In this document: piece after piece, positions 1 through 6,065 of the stretch
Numbering within the stretch: position 1 is the stretch's first letter
How the letters are laid out: the number at the start of each line of letters is the position of its first letter
Origin: Candidatus Hecatellales archaeon
GTDB lineage: Archaea; Thermoproteota; Bathyarchaeia; Hecatellales; Hecatellaceae
Length of the DNA stretch: 10,052 nucleotides
Reading direction: 5' to 3'
NCBI GenBank assembly: GCA_003662485.1
Contig: QMYD01000031.1
Location: 1 to 10,052, forward strand
Notes under the pieces: generated by a model
What the model saw: only the letters and a program-made list of their open reading frames with translations
What the model was told of the DNA's origin: nothing
Database searches by the model: none
Made by a program: the position numbers and the translations under genes

Positions 1-2
1 AC

Positions 3-1202
3 CTTAAAGTTCACCCCCTCTACGGGGAGCCTTGCATCCCAGCTGGGAGGACTGAAATCCTTAGTAGGCTTGACGGGGAAACCGGAAACCCCTGGTGGGA
101 TGGGAAATCCTACGTTCGAATCCTCCAAGCCCTCAGGCTTGCAGCCCTCCTCCACGATGTCGGCCATGCACCCTTCTGCCACACCTTTGAGGATGCCTGC
201 AACGAGCTGGCTGAGAGGCTTGGAGACCCCACCCTAAGGTTCAGCCACGAGGAGATGGGAGCTCGCATAGTCTCGGAGAGGCTGGCCTCCACCATAGAGC
301 GAGGCGGCTTGGAGGCTGAAGAGGTTCTCGACATTATGAGGAGTGGGGGGAGGGCTCCACCCTTCCTCCACGAAATCTTAGACGGCCCCTACGATGTAGA
401 CAAGCTTGACTACCTGAACAGGGACTCCTACCATGCTGGAACCTTGGAATATGGCTCCGTAGACCATGAGCGGATCATCGACGGCTTCAGGGTGAAGGAT
501 TGGAGGCTGCTAATCTCCAAGCCTGCGGTGGGAGCGCTCCTAGACAGCTTCATAGCCCTCCAGCACATGTACGCCAACGTATACTATCATCGAACCTCAA
601 GAATATTCGAGTTCATGATTTACGATGCCCTCTCCCTACTACCCGAATTCTTAAGAAGCATTATTTCAAGCCCAAGCGAGCTTCTAAACTATGATGATTT
701 AACGATGATAGCAGAGGTGAAGCATAGGAGGGGGCTTAAGAACGGTGACAGGTGTGAGGAGGCCTACCAGATTTTTAAGGACGTCCTCGACAGGCGTAAG
801 CGTTATGTGGCTGTTTACGAGCGTAGGCTTTCCCTCCGAACGGTGAGCAGGAGGGAAGCTGAACTTGAAAGGCTTAAGAGAAGCCTTGAAGAGGAGGGGG
901 AAGAGTTAAACCTTAAAGTCGATTATAGGGCGAGGATTAGGCCCATAGGCGTAGACCTCACCAAGCTTTTAACCCTCCTAGACTCACCAATCATCGTGGA
1001 TGAGGAGGAGGGGGAAACCCTAAGCCTTAAAGAGTTTTCCAAAGCCTCCTATAGGACGCTTTCCCGCTACCAAATACTCTTCCACATTTTCGCAGACAGG
1101 GGTAAGGCTAGGAGTGGAAACTACGATGAACTGCTCTCCAAGGTTAGGAGGGAGGTTGAAGCCGAGCTTTCTAGGATGGAGGCTGAAGAGGGGGAGGAAT
1201 AG
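3..1202 (+). CDS. HD-domain phosphohydrolase (COG1078/dNTPase-like), 5' truncated by the window edge
   Basis: The frame is open from base 3 to a TAG at 1200-1202, giving 399 codons. The true start lies upstream of the window. The metal-binding HD pair is visible in LLHDVGHAPFCHTFED (His51-Asp52, counted from base 3). It is followed by the SHEEMGARIV segment and by DVDKLDYLNRDSYHAG, whose first Asp region matches the distal metal-ligand motif of the SAMHD1/EF1143-like group. The first family His is presumably encoded upstream. The C-terminal third is rich in charged helices and ends in a run of glutamates. Relatives hydrolyse nucleoside triphosphates or related phosphoesters in the cytosol, but the substrate cannot be read from the sequence. 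The next gene starts 20 bp downstream on the same strand, so co-transcription is likely. The family call is firm and the exact reaction is not. Confidence 0.88.
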   Translation, partial: LKVHPLYGEPCIPAGRTEILSRLDGETGNPWWDGKSYVRILQALRLAALLHDVGHAPFCHTFEDACNELAERLGDPTLRFSHEEMGARIVSERLASTIERGGLEAEEVLDIMRSGGRAPPFLHEILDGPYDVDKLDYLNRDSYHAGTLEYGSVDHERIIDGFRVKDWRLLISKPAVGALLDSFIALQHMYANVYYHRTSRIFEFMIYDALSLLPEFLRSIISSPSELLNYDDLTMIAEVKHRRGLKNGDRCEEAYQIFKDVLDRRKRYVAVYERRLSLRTVSRREAELERLKRSLEEEGEELNLKVDYRARIRPIGVDLTKLLTLLDSPIIVDEEEGETLSLKEFSKASYRTLSRYQILFHIFADRGKARSGNYDELLSKVRREVEAELSRMEAEEGEE

Positions 1203-1222
1203 GGCTGAGGCTTCCAAGGCTT

Positions 1223-1894
1223 ATGCTTGGAACCTCCCCCCTCATTGGGGCAGGCCAGTTCGGCCTAAAATCCCTCGAATACTATAGGCGCTTCTACCTT
1301 AAGCCCGAAAACATTGCCCGGCTTTACAGGGAAGCCTACGACCTCGGAATCCAAAGCCTCCAACTCGTGGTAACCAAGCCAACGGTTGAAGCCTTGGAGG
1401 AGGCTGGGAGAGACTTCTACCTGGCTGCCTCCATCTACGGGAACTTCGAGGAGAACCTGAAGCTTATCGAGAAGTTTAACCCCCAATTGGTTGCCGTCCA
1501 CGCTGAGATTGCTGATAGCCTAAACCTTCCAAGGATTAGGGAATGCTTGGAGGCTGTGGAGGCTTTGGGAGCTATCCCCGCAGCTGCAACCCACCAGCCA
1601 GGTGAAACCATACCACGCCTTGACAGGCTGGGCATGGTTAAGGTTTACCTTGCACCCCTAAACAGGCTTGGAGCCTACATGGAGCCAAGCCCAGAGCTAA
1701 CCCTCAAAGCCCTAAAGGAAACTCCTGCAAGCATTGTGGCTATTAAGCCCCTAGCAGCTGGAAGGCTTAAGCCTCTTGAAGCCCTCGAATACGTTTACGG
1801 GTTTGCGGAGTCGGCTAGTGTAGGCTTAACCTCCAAGCGGGAAATCCTCGAGGTTCTTGAAGCCTTGGAAAGGCTTGGCTTAAGTCCTAGTTAG
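1223..1894 (+). CDS. Uncharacterised TIM-barrel-like protein, remotely aldo/keto-reductase-like
   Basis: This 223-residue protein begins LGTSPLIGAGQFG. It then alternates hydrophobic strands and amphipathic helices in a pattern that suggests a compact beta/alpha barrel: strand candidates are QSLQLV, FYLAAS, PQLVAVHAE, GAIPAAATHQP, VKVYLAPLNRLG, SIVAIKPLAAGR and ASVGLTS. The segment VAIKPLAAGRLKPLEALEYV, followed by SVGLTSKREILE, resembles the end of aldo/keto reductases. I do not see a clear Asp-Tyr-Lys-His catalytic tetrad, and the protein is about 100 residues shorter than a normal aldo/keto reductase. Function is not assigned. The ATG at 1223 is chosen because it directly precedes the glycine-rich first strand. 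It follows the HD phosphohydrolase by 20 bp, probably in one operon, and its last 15 bp overlap the convergent MTH1187 gene. Confidence 0.75.
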   Translation: MLGTSPLIGAGQFGLKSLEYYRRFYLKPENIARLYREAYDLGIQSLQLVVTKPTVEALEEAGRDFYLAASIYGNFEENLKLIEKFNPQLVAVHAEIADSLNLPRIRECLEAVEALGAIPAAATHQPGETIPRLDRLGMVKVYLAPLNRLGAYMEPSPELTLKALKETPASIVAIKPLAAGRLKPLEALEYVYGFAESASVGLTSKREILEVLEALERLGLSPS

Positions 1895-2203
1895 CCCTTC
1901 CCGGAGAAGCCTCTCCACGGCTTCAACCTTCTCCTCCATACCCTTCCTTTTCCGGTCCCTTCGGTCATCCACCTTCACAGTGGTTATAAGCCTAACTGCT
2001 CCAGCCTTGAAGACGGCTTCATGGGCTGCTTCAGCCACCCTGAAGGCTTCACCAATACTGGAGGCCTCATAAACGGTAGACATGGCGGTAACCTGATATT
2101 TAACCCCAAGCCTCTCCAACTCCTTAACGGCTGCAGCTATAAGCCTTCCAACACTTACACCAGAGCCGAGAGGCACAATGGATAGTTCAACCACCACAAC
2201 CAT
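1880..2203 (-). CDS. MTH1187/YkoF-type thiamine-binding family protein
   Basis: With an ATG at 2203 this is a 107-residue protein, close to the usual 95-105 for the MTH1187 family. It has the family outline: an N-terminal strand VVVVELSIVPLG, a helix with VGRLIAAAVKELERLGVKY, the strand QVTAMSTVYEA, and the late strand VRLITTVKVDDRRDR, followed by a C-terminal helix. Family members form ferredoxin-like dimers or tetramers, and some bind thiamine or a related ligand. No catalytic activity is expected. The frame also opens at a GTG at 2212, but AGGTG (2210-2214) sits six bases before the ATG and decides for it. The 3' end overlaps the convergent barrel-protein gene by 15 bp. The gene is divergent from the methyltransferase, with a short shared promoter region. 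Thiamine binding is inferred from the family only. Confidence 0.85.
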   Translation of the reverse strand: MVVVVELSIVPLGSGVSVGRLIAAAVKELERLGVKYQVTAMSTVYEASSIGEAFRVAEAAHEAVFKAGAVRLITTVKVDDRRDRKRKGMEEKVEAVERLLREGLTRT

Positions 2204-2260
2204 GCCTGACACCTGAAAAACATATCTGCATTTGGTGAAAGATAAAGGGTTTGAAAGGGG
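2204..2260. promoter_or_regulatory. Divergent promoter region between MTH1187 and the methyltransferase
   Basis: This 57-bp AT-rich gap must hold the promoters of both outward-facing genes. For MTH1187, a weak TATA-like TTTATC on the minus strand (2241-2246) would place the transcript start about 14 bases before the ATG, leaving room for the AGGTG site. For the methyltransferase, the AAAACATAT stretch around 2216-2224 is the best TATA-like candidate, with AAAGGG at 2244-2249 as a possible ribosome binding site. Both elements are weak matches judged by eye. Confidence 0.35.
2210..2214 (-). promoter_or_regulatory. Ribosome binding site of the MTH1187 gene
   Basis: On the minus strand the sequence AGGTG lies six bases before the ATG at 2203 and matches the archaeal anti-Shine-Dalgarno end. 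The alternative upstream GTG start (2212) would fall inside this motif, so the site favours the shorter protein. Confidence 0.6.
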
Positions 2261-2938
2261 TTGGCTGGAAGAGAGTTCTGGAGTAGGATGGCTGAGGGCT
2301 ACGATGAATGGTTCAGGGTTGAGGCTGGCCCCCTAATCTATGAGGCTGAAGCCTCCGCCCTAAGGCGGATGGCTGAAGAGCTAAAGCCAGGCCTCATGCT
2401 GGATGTGGGCTGCGGCACAGGGCTTTTCAGCCAAGTTTTCAGGGAGCTGGGCTGGAGGGTTCTGGGTGTAGACTACGCTCTCGGAATGGTTTCGAGGGCT
2501 TCAGCCAGGGGCTTAGAGGTTGTCCTAGCCGACGGCCTCCACCTACCCTTTAGGCCTAGCCTCTTCGACTCCGTCCTCCTCTTCACCGTGCTGGAGTTCT
2601 TATCCTCCGAGGAGGAGGCTTTAAAAGAGGTTTGCAGGGTGCTTAAGCCTGGTGGAAGCCTAATCCTAGGTGTTCACAACAGGGTTAACCCCTGGAACCT
2701 TTACAGGAGGTTTAAGGCTGGAAGAAAATCCTCCTCAGCTTACAAGAATGTAAGATTTTACGGCCCGTTAGGCTTGAAGGAGAAGCTTGAAAGGTTCTCC
2801 CTTAAACCCTGTAAGTCTACCTCGGTGGTCTTCCACCCGAAAACGTTGAGGTTGGAGAGGTGGCTTAGGAGGCTAGGCTTAGAAGCTGGATGGTTCGGCT
2901 CCATCCTCCTCCTTAGAGCGGTTAAAGTCCACCCTTAA
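2261..2938 (+). CDS. Class I SAM-dependent methyltransferase (UbiE/Methyltransf_11-like)
   Basis: The 225-residue protein has the Rossmann methyltransferase motifs in order. Motif I is LDVGCGTG (residues 47-54), which binds S-adenosylmethionine. The acidic end of strand 2 is GVDYA (Asp71), DGLHLPF (91-97) follows strand 3, FDSVLLFTVLEF is strand 4, and LKPGGSLILGV (128-138) is motif III. The N-terminal FWSRMAEGYDEWF is the usual lead-in of this group and supports the TTG start at 2261. The frame has a stop at 2252, and the next candidate (ATG 2288) would cut off part of this lead-in. The substrate is unknown: the basic region after 140 (YRRFKAGRKSSSAYKNVRFY) probably forms the substrate cap. 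It stands alone on its strand, and its last 17 bp overlap the convergent pgk. The methyltransferase call is secure; the role is not. Confidence 0.88.
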   Translation: MAGREFWSRMAEGYDEWFRVEAGPLIYEAEASALRRMAEELKPGLMLDVGCGTGLFSQVFRELGWRVLGVDYALGMVSRASARGLEVVLADGLHLPFRPSLFDSVLLFTVLEFLSSEEEALKEVCRVLKPGGSLILGVHNRVNPWNLYRRFKAGRKSSSAYKNVRFYGPLGLKEKLERFSLKPCKSTSVVFHPKTLRLERWLRRLGLEAGWFGSILLLRAVKVHP

Positions 2939-4160
2939 ACCTCTCAGCCGCAGCCTTCAAGCATTCAACGCCTGGAAGCTTCTTCCCCATCACGTATTCG
3001 AGGAAGGCTCCCCCAGCAATACTCACATAATCGAATTTTTCAGCTAAACCAAACATTCTTAGGGCTGAGACGGTGTGGCCTCCGCTGGCTACGGAGAAGG
3101 CCTTAGACTCGGCTACAGCCTTAAAGACTTCTAGGGTTCCCTTGGCGAAGGCTTCCTCCTCGTATACGCCTAGGGGGCCCATAACGAAGATGGTTTCAGC
3201 CCCCCTAACGATTTCAACATAGCGATTTATGGTTTCCGAGCCTATGTCGTAGATGGGGTGGGGTGAAGGGAGTTCTGAAACCTTTAGCTCCACCCGGCTT
3301 CCATCCTCCGCCTTCACGGCTACGTCTGAAGGAACCTCCACCCTTCCAGGGTTCCTCTTCAAAACCTCCCCCATCCATTGGGTATGCTCTAGAAGCTTCC
3401 GCTTCCTGAGTATGGCTAGGCTGGCCTCACCCAGGTTTACTCCGCTAGCATAGAGGAGGAGGTTTCCAGCTAGACCTCCCGTGAGCAGCTTATCCACGCC
3501 CTTGGAGAGGAGGAACTCCACGAACTCAGAACCCTTCTCCACCTTTGAGCCGCCTAGGAGGCAGATGAAGGGCTTCTTAACCTCCTTGGTAATCTTCTCC
3601 ATTACGCTTAGCTCAGCCTCCATAACCCTCCCAGCTATGGTTGGGAGAACCTCTGAGAAGCCCACCACAGAGGCGTGGCTCCTATGGGCTACGGAGAAGC
3701 CGTCTAAGACGAAGAGGTCGGCTAGGGCTGCCAGCTTCCTCACAAGCTCGCCTTGAGCATGCTCGCTTGGGCTTTTGGAAACAGCCTCCTCTGGGTGGAA
3801 TCGAACGTTCTCAAGGAGGAGGATTTCACCTGGCTTAAGGCTTCTCACAGCTTCGGAAACCTTTTCGCCAACCACCTCGTCCACATATTTTACTGGGCGG
3901 CCGAGGATTCTAGCCAAGGTTTCAGCATGGCTCCTTAAGGGTACGAAGTCCGGGTCTCCCCTCCGCCCTTGATGGGCTAAAACCACAACCTTAGCTCCAA
4001 GGTCTGAAAGCTCCTTCAAGGTTTTGGCGTGAAGCCTTATCCTGGTGTCGCTTTGGATTTTACCGGTTTCAGGGTCTACGGGCGAGTTTATGTCCACCCT
4101 TACGAGAACGGTTTTACCTGAAACGTTTACGTCCTCCAGTGTTAGGTAGGGCTGCCTCAA
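2922..4160 (-). CDS. pgk: Phosphoglycerate kinase, archaeal type
   Basis: Phosphoglycerate kinase transfers the acyl phosphate of 1,3-bisphosphoglycerate to ADP, or the reverse in gluconeogenesis, in the cytosol. At 412 residues it has normal archaeal length and the expected motifs: VLVRVDINSPVD (18-29) in the substrate domain, LAHQGRRGD (61-69), LLLENVRFHPEE (114-125), DGFSVAHRSHAS (153-164), LLGGSKVEKG (201-210) at the hinge, GPLGVYEEEAFAKGT (328-342), VASGGHTVSAL (357-367) and the terminal GGAFLEYVMGKKLPGVE for nucleotide binding. The start is a TTG at 4160, two bases after the gap stop codon, with GAGGG ten bases upstream inside gap. The first residues (YLTLEDVNVSGKTVLVRVD) fit the family start. 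It is therefore translated from a gap-pgk message. The 3' end overlaps the methyltransferase gene by 17 bp. No key residue appears to be missing. Confidence 0.96.
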   Translation of the reverse strand: MRQPYLTLEDVNVSGKTVLVRVDINSPVDPETGKIQSDTRIRLHAKTLKELSDLGAKVVVLAHQGRRGDPDFVPLRSHAETLARILGRPVKYVDEVVGEKVSEAVRSLKPGEILLLENVRFHPEEAVSKSPSEHAQGELVRKLAALADLFVLDGFSVAHRSHASVVGFSEVLPTIAGRVMEAELSVMEKITKEVKKPFICLLGGSKVEKGSEFVEFLLSKGVDKLLTGGLAGNLLLYASGVNLGEASLAILRKRKLLEHTQWMGEVLKRNPGRVEVPSDVAVKAEDGSRVELKVSELPSPHPIYDIGSETINRYVEIVRGAETIFVMGPLGVYEEEAFAKGTLEVFKAVAESKAFSVASGGHTVSALRMFGLAEKFDYVSIAGGAFLEYVMGKKLPGVECLKAAAERFKGGL

Positions 4161-4162
4161 GC

Positions 4163-5212
4163 CTAGCCAGCCCTCGTGAAGAAGCTCTCCTTAACCCCAA
4201 GCGTCCGGTCGGTTAGATCCATGGATTTAGCTGGATCCGACTCCAGCTCGGTTAAAGCCCGGATGGCGTCAATGTTTTCAGGAACCACGATGGCGAGGTT
4301 GTGCACCTGGTAGACGAGGTATATTTCATCTCTGCTGGTTGAGAGTATGTCCCTCCAAACGGCTACCTCCCACATGTCCCCCATAGGCCTGCCAAGCATC
4401 TTCATGAGCTCCATGACGGAGGCAAGGTCTACGAGGCCGTCGGCGGTGTCTACGAAGCAAACCCTCCTCGCCTTATCTAGGACGGTTAAAACCTCCTCCT
4501 TCGAAACATTTCTCGGAGCCTTCACCACGGCGAAGTGCATGTGGCTAATGGTGTAGGGACCCTTAGCCGCAATGGTGGTTATGGGTAGGTCTGGAATCAC
4601 TGTTTGGGCATCCGGCCCCTGATGGCTTGGAATATGGACTTCCGGAACCATGGTGTCTAAGGTTGCTCTTGAATGCGCCTTCCAAGGGTCGGTTGTACGC
4701 CTGGCTAGGATGGCCCAAGCCCGCTCCACAAGGCCTGCCCTATGGAGGCTTCCAATAACCCTGCATATCCCCGTAGTGTTGCAGGAAACCACCCTTGTAA
4801 ACTGCCTGCCCAAAGCCGTCTCATAGTTCATCTCCGCCACGAAGGAGTGGCCGGCCAACTCGTGCTTTTCTCCACCCTGGAAGATGGCTTTTACCCCAGC
4901 CTTCTCGTAAACGGCCTTCATTCTAGCTCCTATCCCGGCTGGGGTTGCATCGATAACCACGTCCACCTCCTTTAAGAGGTCGTCCAGTGTTCCAGCCAGC
5001 GTTATTCCAGCCTTAGACATTTCGTCAAGCCTCTCCGGGGGTGAAGCATAAATTTCATAGCCTTTCTCGTAGGCTGCCTTAATCCTGTAGTCCACCACGG
5101 CGTCTGCAACCCCGATAAGCTTCATGTCAGGCTGGAGGGAGACGGCGTCAGCGCATCGGCATCCAATCATCCCATAACCCACGATTCCAACCCTAACCTT
5201 AGCCTTCACCAT
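4163..5212 (-). CDS. gap: Glyceraldehyde-3-phosphate dehydrogenase, archaeal type II
   Basis: This enzyme interconverts glyceraldehyde 3-phosphate and 1,3-bisphosphoglycerate with NAD(P) in the cytosol, feeding phosphoglycerate kinase encoded two bases downstream. From the ATG at 5212 it is 349 residues, slightly longer than the usual 335-345. The N-terminal Rossmann motif is VRVGIVGYGMIG, followed by CADAVSLQPDMKLIGVAD. The catalytic cysteine is Cys144 in VSCNTTGICR, and the active-site His is in the ISHMHF segment (His224 or His226). DTADGLVDLA and the C-terminal VPENIDAIRALT are typical of the archaeal family. GGAGGG at 5217-5222 sits four bases before the ATG and is preferred over an in-frame GTG at 5224. 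The usual Lys and Val after the GxGxxG loop appear as Cys here (GCRCADA). Cofactor preference cannot be judged. Confidence 0.95.
   Translation of the reverse strand: MVKAKVRVGIVGYGMIGCRCADAVSLQPDMKLIGVADAVVDYRIKAAYEKGYEIYASPPERLDEMSKAGITLAGTLDDLLKEVDVVIDATPAGIGARMKAVYEKAGVKAIFQGGEKHELAGHSFVAEMNYETALGRQFTRVVSCNTTGICRVIGSLHRAGLVERAWAILARRTTDPWKAHSRATLDTMVPEVHIPSHQGPDAQTVIPDLPITTIAAKGPYTISHMHFAVVKAPRNVSKEEVLTVLDKARRVCFVDTADGLVDLASVMELMKMLGRPMGDMWEVAVWRDILSTSRDEIYLVYQVHNLAIVVPENIDAIRALTELESDPAKSMDLTDRTLGVKESFFTRAG
4171..4175 (-). promoter_or_regulatory. Ribosome binding site of pgk within the end of gap
   Basis: GAGGG on the minus strand lies ten bases before the TTG at 4160. It supports this unusual start codon and translation of pgk from the gap transcript. 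Confidence 0.5.
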
Positions 5213-5216
5213 GCTT

Positions 5217-5222
5217 CCCTCC
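5217..5222 (-). promoter_or_regulatory. Ribosome binding site of gap
   Basis: GGAGGG on the minus strand, four bases before the ATG at 5212, is a strong Shine-Dalgarno match. It decides for this ATG over the GTG at 5224, which would overlap the site. Confidence 0.6.
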
Positions 5223-5235
5223 ACTCCAAAAAGCG

Positions 5236-5280
5236 AGATAAGGCAAAAAAGTATTCACATTAAAACTATATTAATTGTTT
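5236..5280 (-). promoter_or_regulatory. AT-rich promoter region of the gap-pgk operon
   Basis: The minus strand upstream of gap carries several TATA-like stretches, including TTAATATAG (5266-5274) and TTTTAATG (5258-5265). Either would give a leader of about 25-35 bases holding the GGAGGG site. The exact box cannot be chosen by eye. The region is back to back with the nuoE promoter. Confidence 0.45.
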
Positions 5281-5298
5281 TAGCTAAGGCTTGGTAAC

Positions 5299-5306
5299 TT
5301 TTAAAA
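5299..5306 (+). promoter_or_regulatory. TATA-like box of the nuoEF operon
   Basis: TTTTAAAA is centred about 27 bases before the ATG at 5330. This is the spacing expected between an archaeal TATA box and a transcript start at or next to the start codon. No Shine-Dalgarno motif precedes this ATG, so a leaderless or near-leaderless message is likely. Confidence 0.55.
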
Positions 5307-5307
5307 C

Positions 5308-5322
5308 GTTTAACGGTTAAAC
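5308..5322. promoter_or_regulatory. 15-bp perfect inverted repeat, candidate operator
   Basis: GTTTAAC-G-GTTAAAC has 7-bp perfect arms around one central base. It starts one base after the TATA-like box and ends seven bases before the ATG of the nuoE-like gene. A bound protein here would block promoter opening or the transcript start. The downstream gene encodes a ribbon-helix-helix-like N-terminus, the kind of domain that binds short palindromes as a dimer. The symmetry is seen directly; the operator role is inferred. Confidence 0.55.
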
Positions 5323-5329
5323 ATAGAAC

Positions 5330-6052
5330 ATGGAGAAGAGGAGGCGTAAGGAGTTTTTCGTGGGGGTAAGGCTTACGGAGGAGCAGAGGAAACTCTTAAA
5401 TAGAATCCAGGAAAACGCAGGCCTAAGCAAGACGGAAATCCTCTTAAGGGGCTTGGAGCTTCTAAGCGAATACTATTCGCTTGGCTTGGATAAGCCCACG
5501 CTAAGCATGGAGTTAAAGAGGCTTGAGGAGGAAGCCCTACGCCACGCAGAAGCGTTAAAGCGGATAAGGAGGAGGGAGGAAGCCCTAAAGGAGATTGTCA
5601 GGGAGCTCCGAGACATAGACAGGATCGTGGACAAGTATGGGGGTGATCCTTCAGCCCTAATCCAGATACTCCTCGACATCCAAGCCAAATACCACTGGAT
5701 TTCTAAGCCAGCCCTCATCTGGGTTTCTGAAAGGCTTGGCATACCGCTTTCACGCATCTACCAGATCGCCACCTTCTATAAGGCCTTCAGCCTTACACCT
5801 CAAGGCCGCCACAGGGTTAGGGTATGCCTCGGCACAGCATGCCATGTGCGTGGTGGACCTCAAATCATGGAGGCTGCGGAGAGGCTGCTGGGCATAAGGG
5901 ATGGTGAGGTAACCCCTGACGGAAGATTCACCCTTGAAAGGGTTAACTGTCTTGGCTGCTGCGCCCTCGGCCCCGTTGTCGTGGTAGACAACGACTACTA
6001 TGGGGGCGTGAAACCAGGCGACTTAGAGAAAATCCTCTCAAAATACGAGTAG
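5330..6052 (+). CDS. nuoE: NuoE/HoxE-like [2Fe-2S] subunit with N-terminal ribbon-helix-helix-like extension
   Basis: The 240-residue protein has two parts. Residues about 95-240 are a NuoE/HoxE/HydC-like thioredoxin-fold domain. A helical part contains IQILLDIQAKYHWISKPALIWVSERL and YQIATFYKAF, and the [2Fe-2S] ligands are Cys166 and Cys171 (CLGTACHVRG) and Cys207 and Cys211 (NCLGCCALGP). It would pass electrons between the NuoF flavin site and other centres in a cytosolic complex. Residues 1-50 are additional: a basic start, a short strand FFVGVRLT (9-16), helix EEQRKLLNRIQENAG and helix SKTEILLRGLELLSEYY, the layout of a CopG/MetJ-like DNA-binding domain. A charged helix at 57-95 joins the halves. 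Standard NuoE proteins are about 150-180 residues. The ATG at 5330 follows the TATA-like box at leaderless spacing. The next gene starts 13 bp downstream. Confidence 0.9.
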   Translation: MEKRRRKEFFVGVRLTEEQRKLLNRIQENAGLSKTEILLRGLELLSEYYSLGLDKPTLSMELKRLEEEALRHAEALKRIRRREEALKEIVRELRDIDRIVDKYGGDPSALIQILLDIQAKYHWISKPALIWVSERLGIPLSRIYQIATFYKAFSLTPQGRHRVRVCLGTACHVRGGPQIMEAAERLLGIRDGEVTPDGRFTLERVNCLGCCALGPVVVVDNDYYGGVKPGDLEKILSKYE

Positions 6053-6056
6053 GAGG
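6051..6056 (+). promoter_or_regulatory. Ribosome binding site of nuoF
   Basis: AGGAGG, overlapping the nuoE stop codon, lies nine bases before the GTG at 6066 and supports that non-ATG start. Confidence 0.6.
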
Positions 6057-6065
6057 AAGTGAAAG

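Noticed and set aside
110..124. ACGTTCGAATCC resembles a tRNA T-loop
   Set aside because: It lies inside the HD phosphohydrolase coding frame, and no acceptor stem, anticodon arm or D-arm could be paired around it.
3795..3815. GAATCGAACG resembles a reverse-strand tRNA T-loop
   Set aside because: It lies within the conserved pgk segment encoding LLLENVRFHPEE, with no cloverleaf around it.
3253..3972. Several plus-strand open frames of 60-90 codons opposite pgk
   Set aside because: They lie opposite the strongly conserved phosphoglycerate kinase and show no recognisable domain, so they are shadows of its codon use.
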